This document shows, piece after piece, positions 33,815-41,818 of a DNA stretch of 42,229 bases. How positions within the stretch are numbered: position 1 is the first letter of the stretch; the number at the start of each line of letters is the position of its first letter. The stretch is from an uncultured Hyphomicrobiales bacterium (GTDB lineage: Bacteria; Pseudomonadota; Alphaproteobacteria; Rhizobiales; Hyphomicrobiaceae). The stretch lies in the NCBI GenBank assembly GCA_902826255.1, contig CADEEC010000007.1:1-42229 (forward strand), in the 5' to 3' direction. The notes under the pieces are model-generated. The model did not search any database, was not told where the DNA came from, and was given only the letters and a program-made list of their open reading frames with translations. Made by a program: the position numbers and the translations under genes.

Positions 33815-34950
33815 GAACCGAGCCCTAGGGACGAGGCCAGCGCGGCAAGCTGCGCGAGCGCATCGGCATTGCCGGTGAAATTGCGGCGCGCTTCGGCCAA
33901 AGCGGCTTGTGCATCCTGACGGCGCTCCAGCACGGCATAGGCACGCACGAGGCGCAGCCAGCCCGGCAGATCATTGCCGTTGGTCCTCAGACGCGCGGCG
34001 AGGCTCTCGACCATCTGCGTGATCATCTGCGCGCGCTGCGCGGGATCGAGCTTGGCGGCCGCGGCGAGATCCGCGGCCGTTGGCCCGGCGGGAGTTCCGG
34101 ACGCGCGCGCGGCGATAAGCGATGTGACCTCACGCACGCGCGCTTCTAGATGAGTGCGGTAGGGAGCGTTCTCAGGCGATGCACCCAGGATCGCCTTGTA
34201 CTCGGCAAGGGCCGCCTCGAGATCGCCGGCCTGTTCCTTGGCCATGGCCAGCCAGAAGCGTGGCTCGATGCGCAAGGGGTCAAGCTTGGCGAGCTTCTCG
34301 TAGGCGCTGCGAGCCTCGGGGGTAACGACGCCGCCCGCAGCGAGCATCGAGGACTCCGCCAATCCGGCAAGGCGGGCCGAAGTTTCACCGAGCAGGCTGA
34401 GGGCTTTGGTGTAGGCATCGGCGGCGTCCTGGAAGCGGCCAAGTTTCAGATAAACGGGTGCGATCACATCCCAGCCCTTGCCGTCGGTGGGAACGGTGCG
34501 CAGACGATCCTCGACCTGCGCGACGAGCCGGCTGATTGCGGCTTGCTCGCGTGCCGCGGCGCGCTGCGCGTCGGTGGGAATGGCTGCGATGGAGCCGTAG
34601 AGGATGTAAAGACCGACCGTGACAACGGCGACTGCGACCGCGGCCAGGAGCGAATAGGTCGCGTGACGGGATTCCAGCAACGCGCGGAAACCGGGGTCAC
34701 CGGGTTGGGTTGCATCACCTGCAGCCGCGAGGAGCCGGCGGGAGATTTCCAATCGCGCAGCTTCGGCTTCCGCCGGCCCCAAGACACCGCGCGCTTGCTC
34801 GGCGTCCAATTCCTTGAGCTGATCGCGGTAGACCGCAACGGCATGCTCGCCGGAGCTTGCGGCCGTCGGGCGGGCAGGGCGGATCAGGGGCGCCAGCACG
34901 AAGGCCAGCACACCGCCAGTCAGGACTGCGAAGGCGACCCAAAGAAGCAT
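33811..34950 (-). CDS. ccmI: Cytochrome c maturation protein CcmI
   Basis: The 379-residue protein has two membrane segments (about 1-24 and 98-118) joined by a cytoplasmic loop with a coiled-coil-like region ([28 protein letters not shown]; the family's characteristic VYRDQLxELE pattern). A periplasmic TPR domain follows, from about 150 to the end, with repeats such as [25 protein letters not shown]. CcmI chaperones apocytochromes to the CcmF-CcmH lyase. It heads the operon ccmI-ccmE-ynfA-ccmF-ccmH, in which neighbouring genes are mostly overlapping. Confidence 0.92.
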   Translation of the reverse strand: MLLWVAFAVLTGGVLAFVLAPLIRPARPTAASSGEHAVAVYRDQLKELDAEQARGVLGPAEAEAARLEISRRLLAAAGDATQPGDPGFRALLESRHATYSLLAAVAVAVVTVGLYILYGSIAAIPTDAQRAAAREQAAISRLVAQVEDRLRTVPTDGKGWDVIAPVYLKLGRFQDAADAYTKALSLLGETSARLAGLAESSMLAAGGVVTPEARSAYEKLAKLDPLRIEPRFWLAMAKEQAGDLEAALAEYKAILGASPENAPYRTHLEARVREVTSLIAARASGTPAGPTAADLAAAAKLDPAQRAQMITQMVESLAARLRTNGNDLPGWLRLVRAYAVLERRQDAQAALAEARRNFTGNADALAQLAALASSLGLGS

Positions 34951-35308
34951 CGACCTGCCGATCGCGCTGCCGAGCCCGCCGCGCAGGTTGCGGGACGAGG
35001 CAGGTCAGCGCCCGCTTCGGGCTTGGCATAGGGCCCGGCCACCAGCGTGGCAAGGTGCGGAGGTGGCGCACCCCAGGTTGCAGAGGCCGTCCCGGGCCGC
35101 CTGGCGTGACCTCGGGTTGCTGCTGCCATTTCCCCGAAGTTGGACAACGTTCGGTTTCTTTTTTTGGCGCACAGCGGCGGGTGGCCCGGAAAATGGGCAC
35201 CCACGCTCGACTTGCCTGGGCCACCGTTAACCGTAGCGCAAAGACCGGGGAATAGAACTACGGCAGATCAATGCGTTGCATGGCTCCTCCGTGCGTTGGA
35301 AAGAAGAC
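34951..35308. other. Intergenic region between ccmI and the HlyD-like gene
   Basis: This 358-bp divergent stretch holds no convincing gene. It includes a T-rich run (T7 near 35159-35166) and an imperfect inverted repeat, GGGTGGCCC then GGGCACCCA, near 35179-35205. It must contain promoters for both divergent operons, but I could not identify reliable -35/-10 pairs. Confidence 0.55.
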
Positions 35309-36715
35309 ATGGCCTCCCCCTCACGTTCCGCCCGCAAGACCACCGCCGCAGACAAACCCACCGAGCCGGCGGACGGCGTGGTGTCCATGCCGGCCGAGCG
35401 CGTGTCGCCCCGAAGCGGGATACCGAATGCGCATGGGCTGGATATCGCGGGGCGCTTGAAGCTGCTCAAGGACGCGTTCGAGAAGAACGCATGGACGGAT
35501 AGCCCGACGCACCCGGCATTGGCATGGGTTTCCAAAGCCAACGCCTTCGCGAGCAAGAACCGCACCAAGCTGACGAAGATGCTGATCGGCCTCGTCATCA
35601 TCGCGGCGGTTGGGTATTTTCCCGTGCGCACGCTGCTGCAGACGACGAGCACGGAAGCCATCATCAACGCGCGCCTCATTACGCTGAGGGCACCGATCGA
35701 GGGCGAGGTCGGGGCGGGGCTCGGCGGTCTCGTGGTCGGCACCCAGCTCGAGTCCGGCGCACCCCTTGTGAAAATTGCGAACGCGCGCGCGGATCGCGGG
35801 CGGCTCGACGACCTGCTGCGGCTGATCGGACAACTCGAGGGCGAGCGAGCGGCGCTCACGACGCGCAACCAAGATCTGCGCGCGCTGCACGCAGACCTGT
35901 CGGACCAGACCCAATCTTTCAAGGAGGCGCGCGAACGCCAGCTCGATGCGCGCATTGCCGAGCTCAAGAGCGAGGTCGCAGGCGCCGGCGCCAACAAGGC
36001 CGAAACCGAGCGTGCCCTGGCGCGTGCAGCCCCGCTCGCCGAGAGCGGGACAATCACCATCGCGGCCTTCGAGAAGGTGAAGCGGGATGTAACGGTCGCC
36101 ACCGAGGCCGAGGCTGCGCTGCGTCATCGCCTGGCCGGCGTCCAGGTGGAGCGGGCAGCACTGGCGCGCGGCGTGTTCGTCGGCGACAGCTACAACGACC
36201 AACCGCGCTCATCTCAGCGCGCCGACGAGATCGCGCAACGTTTGAGCGAAGTTGCGGGCGACATCCGTGAGCGCGATGTCCGCCTTGCGGCACTGCGGGT
36301 GGAACTGGCCGAAGAGACGCGTCGCTACCAAGCACTCGCCGGCGTCGAGCTGACAGCGCCGGTGCGGGGCAGCGTGTGGGAAGTGCTGACGGCACCGGGA
36401 GAGACCGTGGTGCGCGGGCAAGAGCTTGTGCGCCTGCTCGACTGTTCCGGCCTCGTGGTGACGGCAACCGTCGGAGAGACAGCCTACAACCACCTCAAGA
36501 TCGGCGATCCCGCGCGCTTCCGGCTGCGCGGCGAGAGCATAGACCACAAGGGCCGCATCATCGGTCTGACGGGCGTGGCGACGGCGCCGGCCAATCTGGC
36601 GATCCAGCCTGCGGCGCTGGCGAAGGAGCCTTATCGCGTCACGGTTCTGCTGCCTGACATGGCGCGCGCCGGCCAGTGCGATGTGGGCCGCACCGGGCGC
36701 GTGACCTTCGAGTAA
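35309..36715 (+). CDS. HlyD-like membrane fusion/adaptor protein, glucan synthase partner
   Basis: The 468-residue protein begins with a cytoplasmic segment of about 85 residues, a membrane span (about 91-107: MLIGLVIIAAVGYFPV), then a periplasmic biotinyl-lipoyl-like domain. A long coiled coil follows (about 170-330), then the second half of the lipoyl/beta-barrel region (LTAPVRGSVWEVLTAPGETV; about 335-470). That is the layout of HlyD/EmrA and of adaptors such as BgsB-like proteins paired with glycan synthases. The ATG is placed by GGAAAG just upstream. The glycosyltransferase gene begins six bases after its stop, so the two form an operon and the product probably guides the polysaccharide through the periplasm. 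The N-terminal segment is longer than in most HlyD proteins. Confidence 0.82.
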   Translation: MASPSRSARKTTAADKPTEPADGVVSMPAERVSPRSGIPNAHGLDIAGRLKLLKDAFEKNAWTDSPTHPALAWVSKANAFASKNRTKLTKMLIGLVIIAAVGYFPVRTLLQTTSTEAIINARLITLRAPIEGEVGAGLGGLVVGTQLESGAPLVKIANARADRGRLDDLLRLIGQLEGERAALTTRNQDLRALHADLSDQTQSFKEARERQLDARIAELKSEVAGAGANKAETERALARAAPLAESGTITIAAFEKVKRDVTVATEAEAALRHRLAGVQVERAALARGVFVGDSYNDQPRSSQRADEIAQRLSEVAGDIRERDVRLAALRVELAEETRRYQALAGVELTAPVRGSVWEVLTAPGETVVRGQELVRLLDCSGLVVTATVGETAYNHLKIGDPARFRLRGESIDHKGRIIGLTGVATAPANLAIQPAALAKEPYRVTVLLPDMARAGQCDVGRTGRVTFE

Positions 36716-36721
36716 GCATCG

Positions 36722-38689
36722 ATGAACCCGACCGTGGCCCTGCTGCTGGACACGATGGCGCCGGGCCTGCTGGTGATCGGCGCGGCGCTGATCGTGTTGC
36801 CTTGGATGAGCCCGAGGAACGAACGGGCGCGCATGGCCGTGGTGGCCGTAATCATCGTATTGATGTGGCGCTACATGATCTGGCGCTGGCTCTACACGCT
36901 GCCGCCGATGGGCTTCTCGGTCGACTGGATCGTCGGGCTGATCTTCGTGACGGTGGAAACGTTGGCCATTCTCGGCACCACCATCGGGCTCATCGGCTTG
37001 ACGCGGGTCAGCAACCGCACGCCGCAGGTGCAGCAGAACCTCTCCTGGCTCGATGCGCAGGCGCCGCTGCCGCTCGTTGACGTGTTCATCTGCACCTATA
37101 ACGAAGACAAGGACATCCTGGAGCGCACGATCGTCGGTGCGACGACGATGGACTATGGCCGGTTCCGGGTGTGGGTGCTCGACGACGGACGGCGCGCCTG
37201 GCTTAAGGAGCTGTCGGCGAAGCTCGGCGTGGGCTACATCACGCGGCCCGACAACGAGCATGCCAAGGCTGGCAACATCAACAATGCGTTGAAGCAAGTC
37301 GCGGCGCTGCCCGAGCCGCCGGATTTCATCTCCATTCTCGACGCCGATTTCGTGCCGACCTCGCAATTCCTGCGGCGCGCGCTGAGCCTGATGAAAGAGG
37401 GCGATGTCGGCATCGTGCAGACACCGCAGCACTTCATCAATCCGGACCCGCTGCAGACGAACCTATCGATCACGGGCGTGTGGCCGGACGAGCAGCGCTA
37501 CTTCTTCGACGTGGTGCTGGCCTCGAAGGACGCGTGGGGCGCGGCCTTCTGCTGCGGGACGTCCTCGGTGATCCGCTTCTCGGAGTTACAGCGGCTCGGC
37601 GGCTTCCCGACGGACTCGGTGACGGAGGACTACTGCGTCACCCTCAAGATGAAGCAGGCGGGATATCGCACGGTCTATCTCAACGAGCGGCTGTCGCTCG
37701 GCCTCGCGCCGGAAGGCTTGAAGGAATACATCACGCAGCGCAGTCGCTGGGCGCTGGGCTTCATGCAGATCTTTCGCGGACCTCTGGGGCCGCTGCGGCG
37801 CGGCAACGGACTCAGCATCATCGATCGCATCAGCCTGATCGAGGCGTTTCTCTACTGGTTCGGGAGCTATGGCTTCCGGATGCTCGGGATCATCGTGCCG
37901 ATCCTGTACCTGCTGCTCAACATCAACGCCGTGCAGGCGGACGTGGTCACCACGCTCGCCTATTACATGCCGCACTTCATCGGCTCAGCCATCGCGACGG
38001 CATGGATGGCGCAGAGCCGCGTCATGCCGATCATGACGGACGTGACCCAACTGCTGGCAGCCTCGCAGATCCTGCAAGCAGTCGCGCACGGGCTGTTCAA
38101 ACCGAAAGGGCAGAAGTTCAAGGTGACGGCCAAGGGCGGCGACCGCAGCAAGCGCTTCGTGCAGTGGCCCCTGCTCAGCATGTTCCTCATCTATCTCGCC
38201 CTGACGATTACCCGCGTGGTGTGGGCGTTTCTGCTGGAGGACGGCACCAAGCTCCGCGACTCCAGCGCGCTCTGCCTGTTCTGGAGCTGGTACAATATGG
38301 TGGTGCTCACTATGGCGTGCCTGGTCTGCATCGAGCAGCCGCGCTATCGCTCGGACGAGCGGCTGACGGCAGGCGACGATGCACTCGTGCAGACAAGCGC
38401 CGCAGCCTCGCCGCACAAGGTGCTCGACGTCTCCCTCGGCGGTGCACGCCTGGCAGGAACGCTGGCGGCCGATGTCGGCAGCGAGGTGACCGTGGTGCTC
38501 GCGGGCCTGACGCTGCCGGCGACGGTGGTGAGGCGCGGGGAGGAGAGCTTCGCCGTGCGCTTCCACGACGAAGACGAGGCGCGGATGGACCTCATCAAGC
38601 TCGTCTACTCCGGCCGCTACTCGGCGGCCGTGGAAAAGATCGAGCCGGGCCGCGTGGCGGCAGCCGTGTTTGGCCGCGTAATGCGCTGA
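36722..38689 (+). CDS. BcsA-like processive glucan synthase with PilZ domain
   Basis: The 655-residue inner-membrane glycosyltransferase (GT2) has N-terminal membrane segments followed by a catalytic domain. The processive-synthase motifs are VLDDG (152-156), DAD (207-209), TED (301-303) and QRSRW (339-343). After further membrane helices comes the gating-loop motif FKVTAK (about 466-471), as FxVTxK in BcsA, and a C-terminal PilZ domain with RSDER (543-547) and DVSLGG (569-574), a c-di-GMP-binding signature. It should polymerise UDP-glucose into a beta-glucan under c-di-GMP control. The upstream adaptor gene and the lack of bcsB, bcsZ or bcsC nearby resemble the bgsBA mixed-linkage glucan operon of Sinorhizobium more than a cellulose operon, but curdlan-like or cellulose-like products cannot be excluded. 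Confidence 0.88.
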   Translation: MNPTVALLLDTMAPGLLVIGAALIVLPWMSPRNERARMAVVAVIIVLMWRYMIWRWLYTLPPMGFSVDWIVGLIFVTVETLAILGTTIGLIGLTRVSNRTPQVQQNLSWLDAQAPLPLVDVFICTYNEDKDILERTIVGATTMDYGRFRVWVLDDGRRAWLKELSAKLGVGYITRPDNEHAKAGNINNALKQVAALPEPPDFISILDADFVPTSQFLRRALSLMKEGDVGIVQTPQHFINPDPLQTNLSITGVWPDEQRYFFDVVLASKDAWGAAFCCGTSSVIRFSELQRLGGFPTDSVTEDYCVTLKMKQAGYRTVYLNERLSLGLAPEGLKEYITQRSRWALGFMQIFRGPLGPLRRGNGLSIIDRISLIEAFLYWFGSYGFRMLGIIVPILYLLLNINAVQADVVTTLAYYMPHFIGSAIATAWMAQSRVMPIMTDVTQLLAASQILQAVAHGLFKPKGQKFKVTAKGGDRSKRFVQWPLLSMFLIYLALTITRVVWAFLLEDGTKLRDSSALCLFWSWYNMVVLTMACLVCIEQPRYRSDERLTAGDDALVQTSAAASPHKVLDVSLGGARLAGTLAADVGSEVTVVLAGLTLPATVVRRGEESFAVRFHDEDEARMDLIKLVYSGRYSAAVEKIEPGRVAAAVFGRVMR

Positions 38690-38707
38690 AGCGGCCAAGA
38701 AACGCAG

Positions 38708-38735
38708 AAAAGCCCCGGCCGAAGCCGGGGCTTTC
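38708..38735. terminator. Bidirectional terminator between the glucan synthase and the lipoprotein genes
   Basis: An 11-bp stem, AAAGCCCCGGC with GCCGGGGCTTT, closes a tetraloop. On the minus strand the loop reads TTCG within a C(UUCG)G context and the stem is followed by TTTTC, a strong terminator for the lipoprotein gene ending at 38760. On the plus strand it ends in TTTC after the glycosyltransferase gene. Confidence 0.9.
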
Positions 38736-38759
38736 AAGAAAACCGAAGGTGCGATCGGA

Positions 38760-39218
38760 TCAGCCGACCTGAGTCCAGGTGCCGTCGGGATTGCGGCATG
38801 CGGTGCCGCGCATCGTTTGCGGCCGTCCGTCGATGTAGACCTTGTGCACGAAGTCGCGGCAGTCCTGCGCACCGCGCCGGTAGCGGGGCTCGGGGATCAC
38901 CTCGCCGTAGCGACCGTTGTCGGGATTGCGCCAGCGCACGGGGCGATTGGGCTCGCCGCGCTCCCACGCATCGTACTCGGCTTCGCGCGCCAATTGACGA
39001 TCACGCGCGTCGAGCTTGCGGCCAATCTCGTTACCGACGATGCCGCCAACCACCGCGCCGGCGATGGTGGCCGCCACGCGACCGCCGCCGCTGCCGAACT
39101 GGTTGCCGATGATGCCGCCGACCACGGCGCCAGCAACGGTGCCGCCTTCCTGGTTGGACTCGCAGCCGACGAACGCTACCGACGCAGCCAGCGCCGTGAC
39201 CAGCAGGACCTTCTTCAT
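38760..39218 (-). CDS. Glycine-zipper outer-membrane lipoprotein (17-kDa antigen-like)
   Basis: The 152-residue protein has a lipoprotein signal (cleavage likely before Cys 19, in FVGC) and a glycine-zipper region at about 25-66 (GGTVAGAVVGGIIGN; IAGAVVGGIVGNEIG), as in Rickettsia 17-kDa antigen/SlyB proteins. A hydrophilic C-terminal domain contains two cysteines (DCRDF, TACRNPDG). The ATG follows GGGAG. The family is thought to sit in the outer membrane and affect envelope stability. It lies between feuQ and the glucan synthase gene. The Phe at position -3 of the lipobox is less usual than Leu. Confidence 0.85.
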   Translation of the reverse strand: MKKVLLVTALAASVAFVGCESNQEGGTVAGAVVGGIIGNQFGSGGGRVAATIAGAVVGGIVGNEIGRKLDARDRQLAREAEYDAWERGEPNRPVRWRNPDNGRYGEVIPEPRYRRGAQDCRDFVHKVYIDGRPQTMRGTACRNPDGTWTQVG

Positions 39219-39360
39219 GTCGCGATCTCCCTACGCCCTGCAGAATACCAACATCGGATGCGAGCGTCGCCTAGCCTAATGCTCTGATATTGCCGCGATT
39301 CGGGCGGAAATACGGCCCTTTCCCACGTTTGCACGGCTACGGTGCACAGAGGTTTCACCG

Positions 39361-40746
39361 CTAGACCGCGCGCGGGAGCGTGAGCCGCGCCGAAAGTCCG
39401 CCCAACCCGGACGGCGCCAGCTCGAACCTGCCGTTGTAGCAATAGGCGAGGTCGGCAACGATCGACAGGCCGAGGCCCGAGCCCGGCTTGGTCTCGTCCA
39501 GGCGCCGGCCGCGGACAACGGGCTGGGCGAGCTGCTCGGGCGAAAGCCCGGGACCATCATCGTCGACACGGATTTCAAGCCAGTCGCCTGTTTTGCCGTT
39601 CAGGTGCTGGGTGATGGGCGCAGCGACGAAATCGACGCGCCCGTGCGCCCATTTCGAAGCGTTGTCGAGCAGGTTGCCCAGCATCTCTTCCAGGTCGTGC
39701 CGCTCGCCCTGGAAGCGGGTACCGGCCGGACAATCGATCGTGAACTCGAGGCGTTTGTCCTGATGAATGCGCTCCAAGGCGCGGACGATAGATTCGCCCA
39801 CCGGCCGCACATCCGTCACGCGGCCGATCACGCCGATGCGGGCGGCCATGCGTGCCCGATCCAGATAGAGGTTGACCTGACCGGTCATGACGTCGGCTTG
39901 CTCCATGACCTTGCGCGCAAGGGGAGAGGTGTCGTTGCGGGCCTCGTTGATCAGCACGGCGAGCGGCGTCTTGAGGGCGTGCGCCAGGTTGCCGACATGC
40001 GTGCGCGCGCGCTCCACGATCTCTTCGTTGGATTTGAGGAGTGCGTTGAGCTCTTGCTGCAGCGGCTTGATTTCAACGGGTAGCTCGCCTTCCAGGCGTG
40101 CCGCCTCGCCGGAGCGGATGCCGGCCAAACCCTTCTCCACGCGCGTCAGAGGCAGCAAGCCGAAGCGGATCTGGAAAATCGTGACCGCCAGCAGGCCGAG
40201 GCCCGCAAGGGCCAGCGCCTGAATGAGCTGGGCACGGAACGCGGCGATCGTCTCTTCGACCTCGCTCAGCTTGCCGGCGACCGCCACGGAATAGCGGCCC
40301 GCGCGCCCTTCGCCGAACATGTAGAACTGCTCGGCGACGCGCAGCACCTGCTCGGCTGGGCCCGTCAGGTTCGCCCAGCGCACTTCCTTCTCGTTGGGAC
40401 TGACGTGGTTGGCGCTCGGAAGCGGCAGCGAGTCGACGGACAGGGAGGGTGAACGCAGGACAGGCGCCTGCTGCCCGTCGAGCGGCGTGATCTGCCAGTA
40501 CCAGCCCGAGTGGGTGATCTCGAACAGGCCCTCACCCCAGTTGTTGGGGACATTGGGAGCGCTCTCGAGCTGTTCGTCGGCATCCGTCACCACAACCGTC
40601 AGAAAGAACGCGATGCGGTTGTCGAACGAGGTGATCGCCTCGTCGCGGTAGCTGGTGTAGATGAGCCAGCCTGCCAGCGGCAGCACGACCAGCACCCAGG
40701 CGGTGGTCGTGATGAAGAGGCGGAAGGCAAGAGAGTTAGTTCTCAT
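39361..40746 (-). CDS. feuQ: Sensor histidine kinase FeuQ/PhoQ-like
   Basis: The 461-residue kinase has two membrane segments (about 10-30 and 175-195) flanking a periplasmic sensor of about 145 residues. The H-box VGNLAHALKTPLAVL puts the phospho-acceptor His at 256; N-box (NLLDNASKW) and glycine motifs (DDGPGL, GSGLGLSIV) are complete. This H-box wording is typical of the PhoQ/FeuQ branch. The start overlaps the feuP gene by 11 bases. In Sinorhizobium, FeuPQ controls cyclic glucan export; here it stands beside a beta-glucan synthase operon, which may or may not be its target. Confidence 0.88.
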   Translation of the reverse strand: MRTNSLAFRLFITTTAWVLVVLPLAGWLIYTSYRDEAITSFDNRIAFFLTVVVTDADEQLESAPNVPNNWGEGLFEITHSGWYWQITPLDGQQAPVLRSPSLSVDSLPLPSANHVSPNEKEVRWANLTGPAEQVLRVAEQFYMFGEGRAGRYSVAVAGKLSEVEETIAAFRAQLIQALALAGLGLLAVTIFQIRFGLLPLTRVEKGLAGIRSGEAARLEGELPVEIKPLQQELNALLKSNEEIVERARTHVGNLAHALKTPLAVLINEARNDTSPLARKVMEQADVMTGQVNLYLDRARMAARIGVIGRVTDVRPVGESIVRALERIHQDKRLEFTIDCPAGTRFQGERHDLEEMLGNLLDNASKWAHGRVDFVAAPITQHLNGKTGDWLEIRVDDDGPGLSPEQLAQPVVRGRRLDETKPGSGLGLSIVADLAYCYNGRFELAPSGLGGLSARLTLPRAV

Positions 40747-41407
40747 CGCCTTCCCGCGAAAGCCGATAACCCAGGCCGCGAATTGTCCTGATCATCTCCG
40801 GCGGAATTTTCTTGCGCAGGCGGCCGATGAAAACCTCGATGGTGTTGGAGTCGCGGTCGAAGTCCTGCTCGTAGAGATGCTCGACGAGCTCGGTGCGGGA
40901 GACCACGCGCTCGGAATGGTGCATCAGGTAGGCGAGCAGCCGGTACTCGTGCGAGGTGAGCTTGACGGGCTGGCCGTTGAGGGTGACGCGTGCCGCCTTG
41001 GTGTCGAGACGCAGCGGCCCGCACTCGATGTCGCTCTTGGCATGGCCGGACGCGCGGCGAACCTGCGCGCGCACGCGCGCCAGCAGCTCCTGCATATGGA
41101 ACGGCTTGGCGACATAGTCGTCGGCACCGGCATCCATGCCGGCAACCTTGTCGCTCCACCGGTCGCGCGCGGTGAGGATGATGACAGGCATGTTGCGATC
41201 GGAGCGCCGCCACTGCTCGAGGACACGCAGGCCGTCCATCTTCGGCAGGCCGGTGTCGAGGATGACGATGTCGTAGGGCTCGGTGTCGCCGAGGAAATAG
41301 CCTTCCTCGCCGTCGAAGGCGGCATCGACCGCGTAGCCGGCGTCGGTCAGCGCCGACGCAAGCTGGCGATTGAGATCGCGATCATCCTCGACAATCAAGA
41401 CGCGCAC
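40736..41407 (-). CDS. feuP: Response regulator FeuP-like (OmpR family)
   Basis: The 223-residue regulator has a receiver domain with Asp 51 (IVILDTGLP) and Lys 101 (AKPF), and a winged-helix output domain (about 125-220; TSHEYRLLAYLMHHSERVVSR). The receiver and the stretch ARDRWSDKVAGMDAGADDYVAKPFHMQELLAR closely match rhizobial FeuP as I remember it. Translation starts at GTG, with GGAG about ten bases upstream. It heads the feuP-feuQ operon and probably acts on envelope or osmotic-stress genes. Confidence 0.9.
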   Translation of the reverse strand: MRVLIVEDDRDLNRQLASALTDAGYAVDAAFDGEEGYFLGDTEPYDIVILDTGLPKMDGLRVLEQWRRSDRNMPVIILTARDRWSDKVAGMDAGADDYVAKPFHMQELLARVRAQVRRASGHAKSDIECGPLRLDTKAARVTLNGQPVKLTSHEYRLLAYLMHHSERVVSRTELVEHLYEQDFDRDSNTIEVFIGRLRKKIPPEMIRTIRGLGYRLSREGDEN

Positions 41408-41548
41408 CGCCGCAGCTCCATTTCGCCGACACGCGCAGGAGGCCCTGCGGAATTGCCCGCGGGCCTACTCGCAGCCAACCATTATACCGGTGGGCCGCAC
41501 TGCTACGCCAGCGCCGGGCGCGGACAGGGAGTGCGGTTGAATTCATGG

Positions 41549-41818
41549 TTATTTCGTGGCGCTGAGCGGGCTCGTGGCACGCATGCGGCCGTAGATGGTG
41601 AGGAGGGTGCCGACCAGCGCGCCGACGGCCTGCACCACCGCGACGAGCTGGTCACCGAATTGCTGAACCAGGTCGGCCGTGATGCTGAGGCCGAGGATCG
41701 GACCGATCGTCGGCAACACCGCGGACAGGGTTGTCATGATCACGCCCCAGACCGTCATGGAATGGCCCCACCACTTGGTGTCGGGCGCGGTCGGGGCAGG
41801 CAGAGGGGCGTTGGCCAT
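41549..41818 (-). CDS. Holin-like membrane protein from an internal in-frame start
   Basis: Within the GH108 reading frame, an ATG at 41818 is preceded by AAAGGAG with ideal 6-base spacing. It would give an 89-residue protein with a short polar N-terminus (MANAPLPAPTAPDTKWWGHS) and two hydrophobic segments (about 22-40 and 53-75), the profile of a small holin or membrane partner. Similar small proteins occur as separate genes next to GH108 enzymes in Rhizobiales, as I recall. It may be a distinct gene fused in frame with the muramidase, or the two may both be made from one message by readthrough of the frame and internal initiation. Which form predominates cannot be told from sequence. Confidence 0.55.
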   Translation of the reverse strand: MANAPLPAPTAPDTKWWGHSMTVWGVIMTTLSAVLPTIGPILGLSITADLVQQFGDQLVAVVQAVGALVGTLLTIYGRMRATSPLSATK

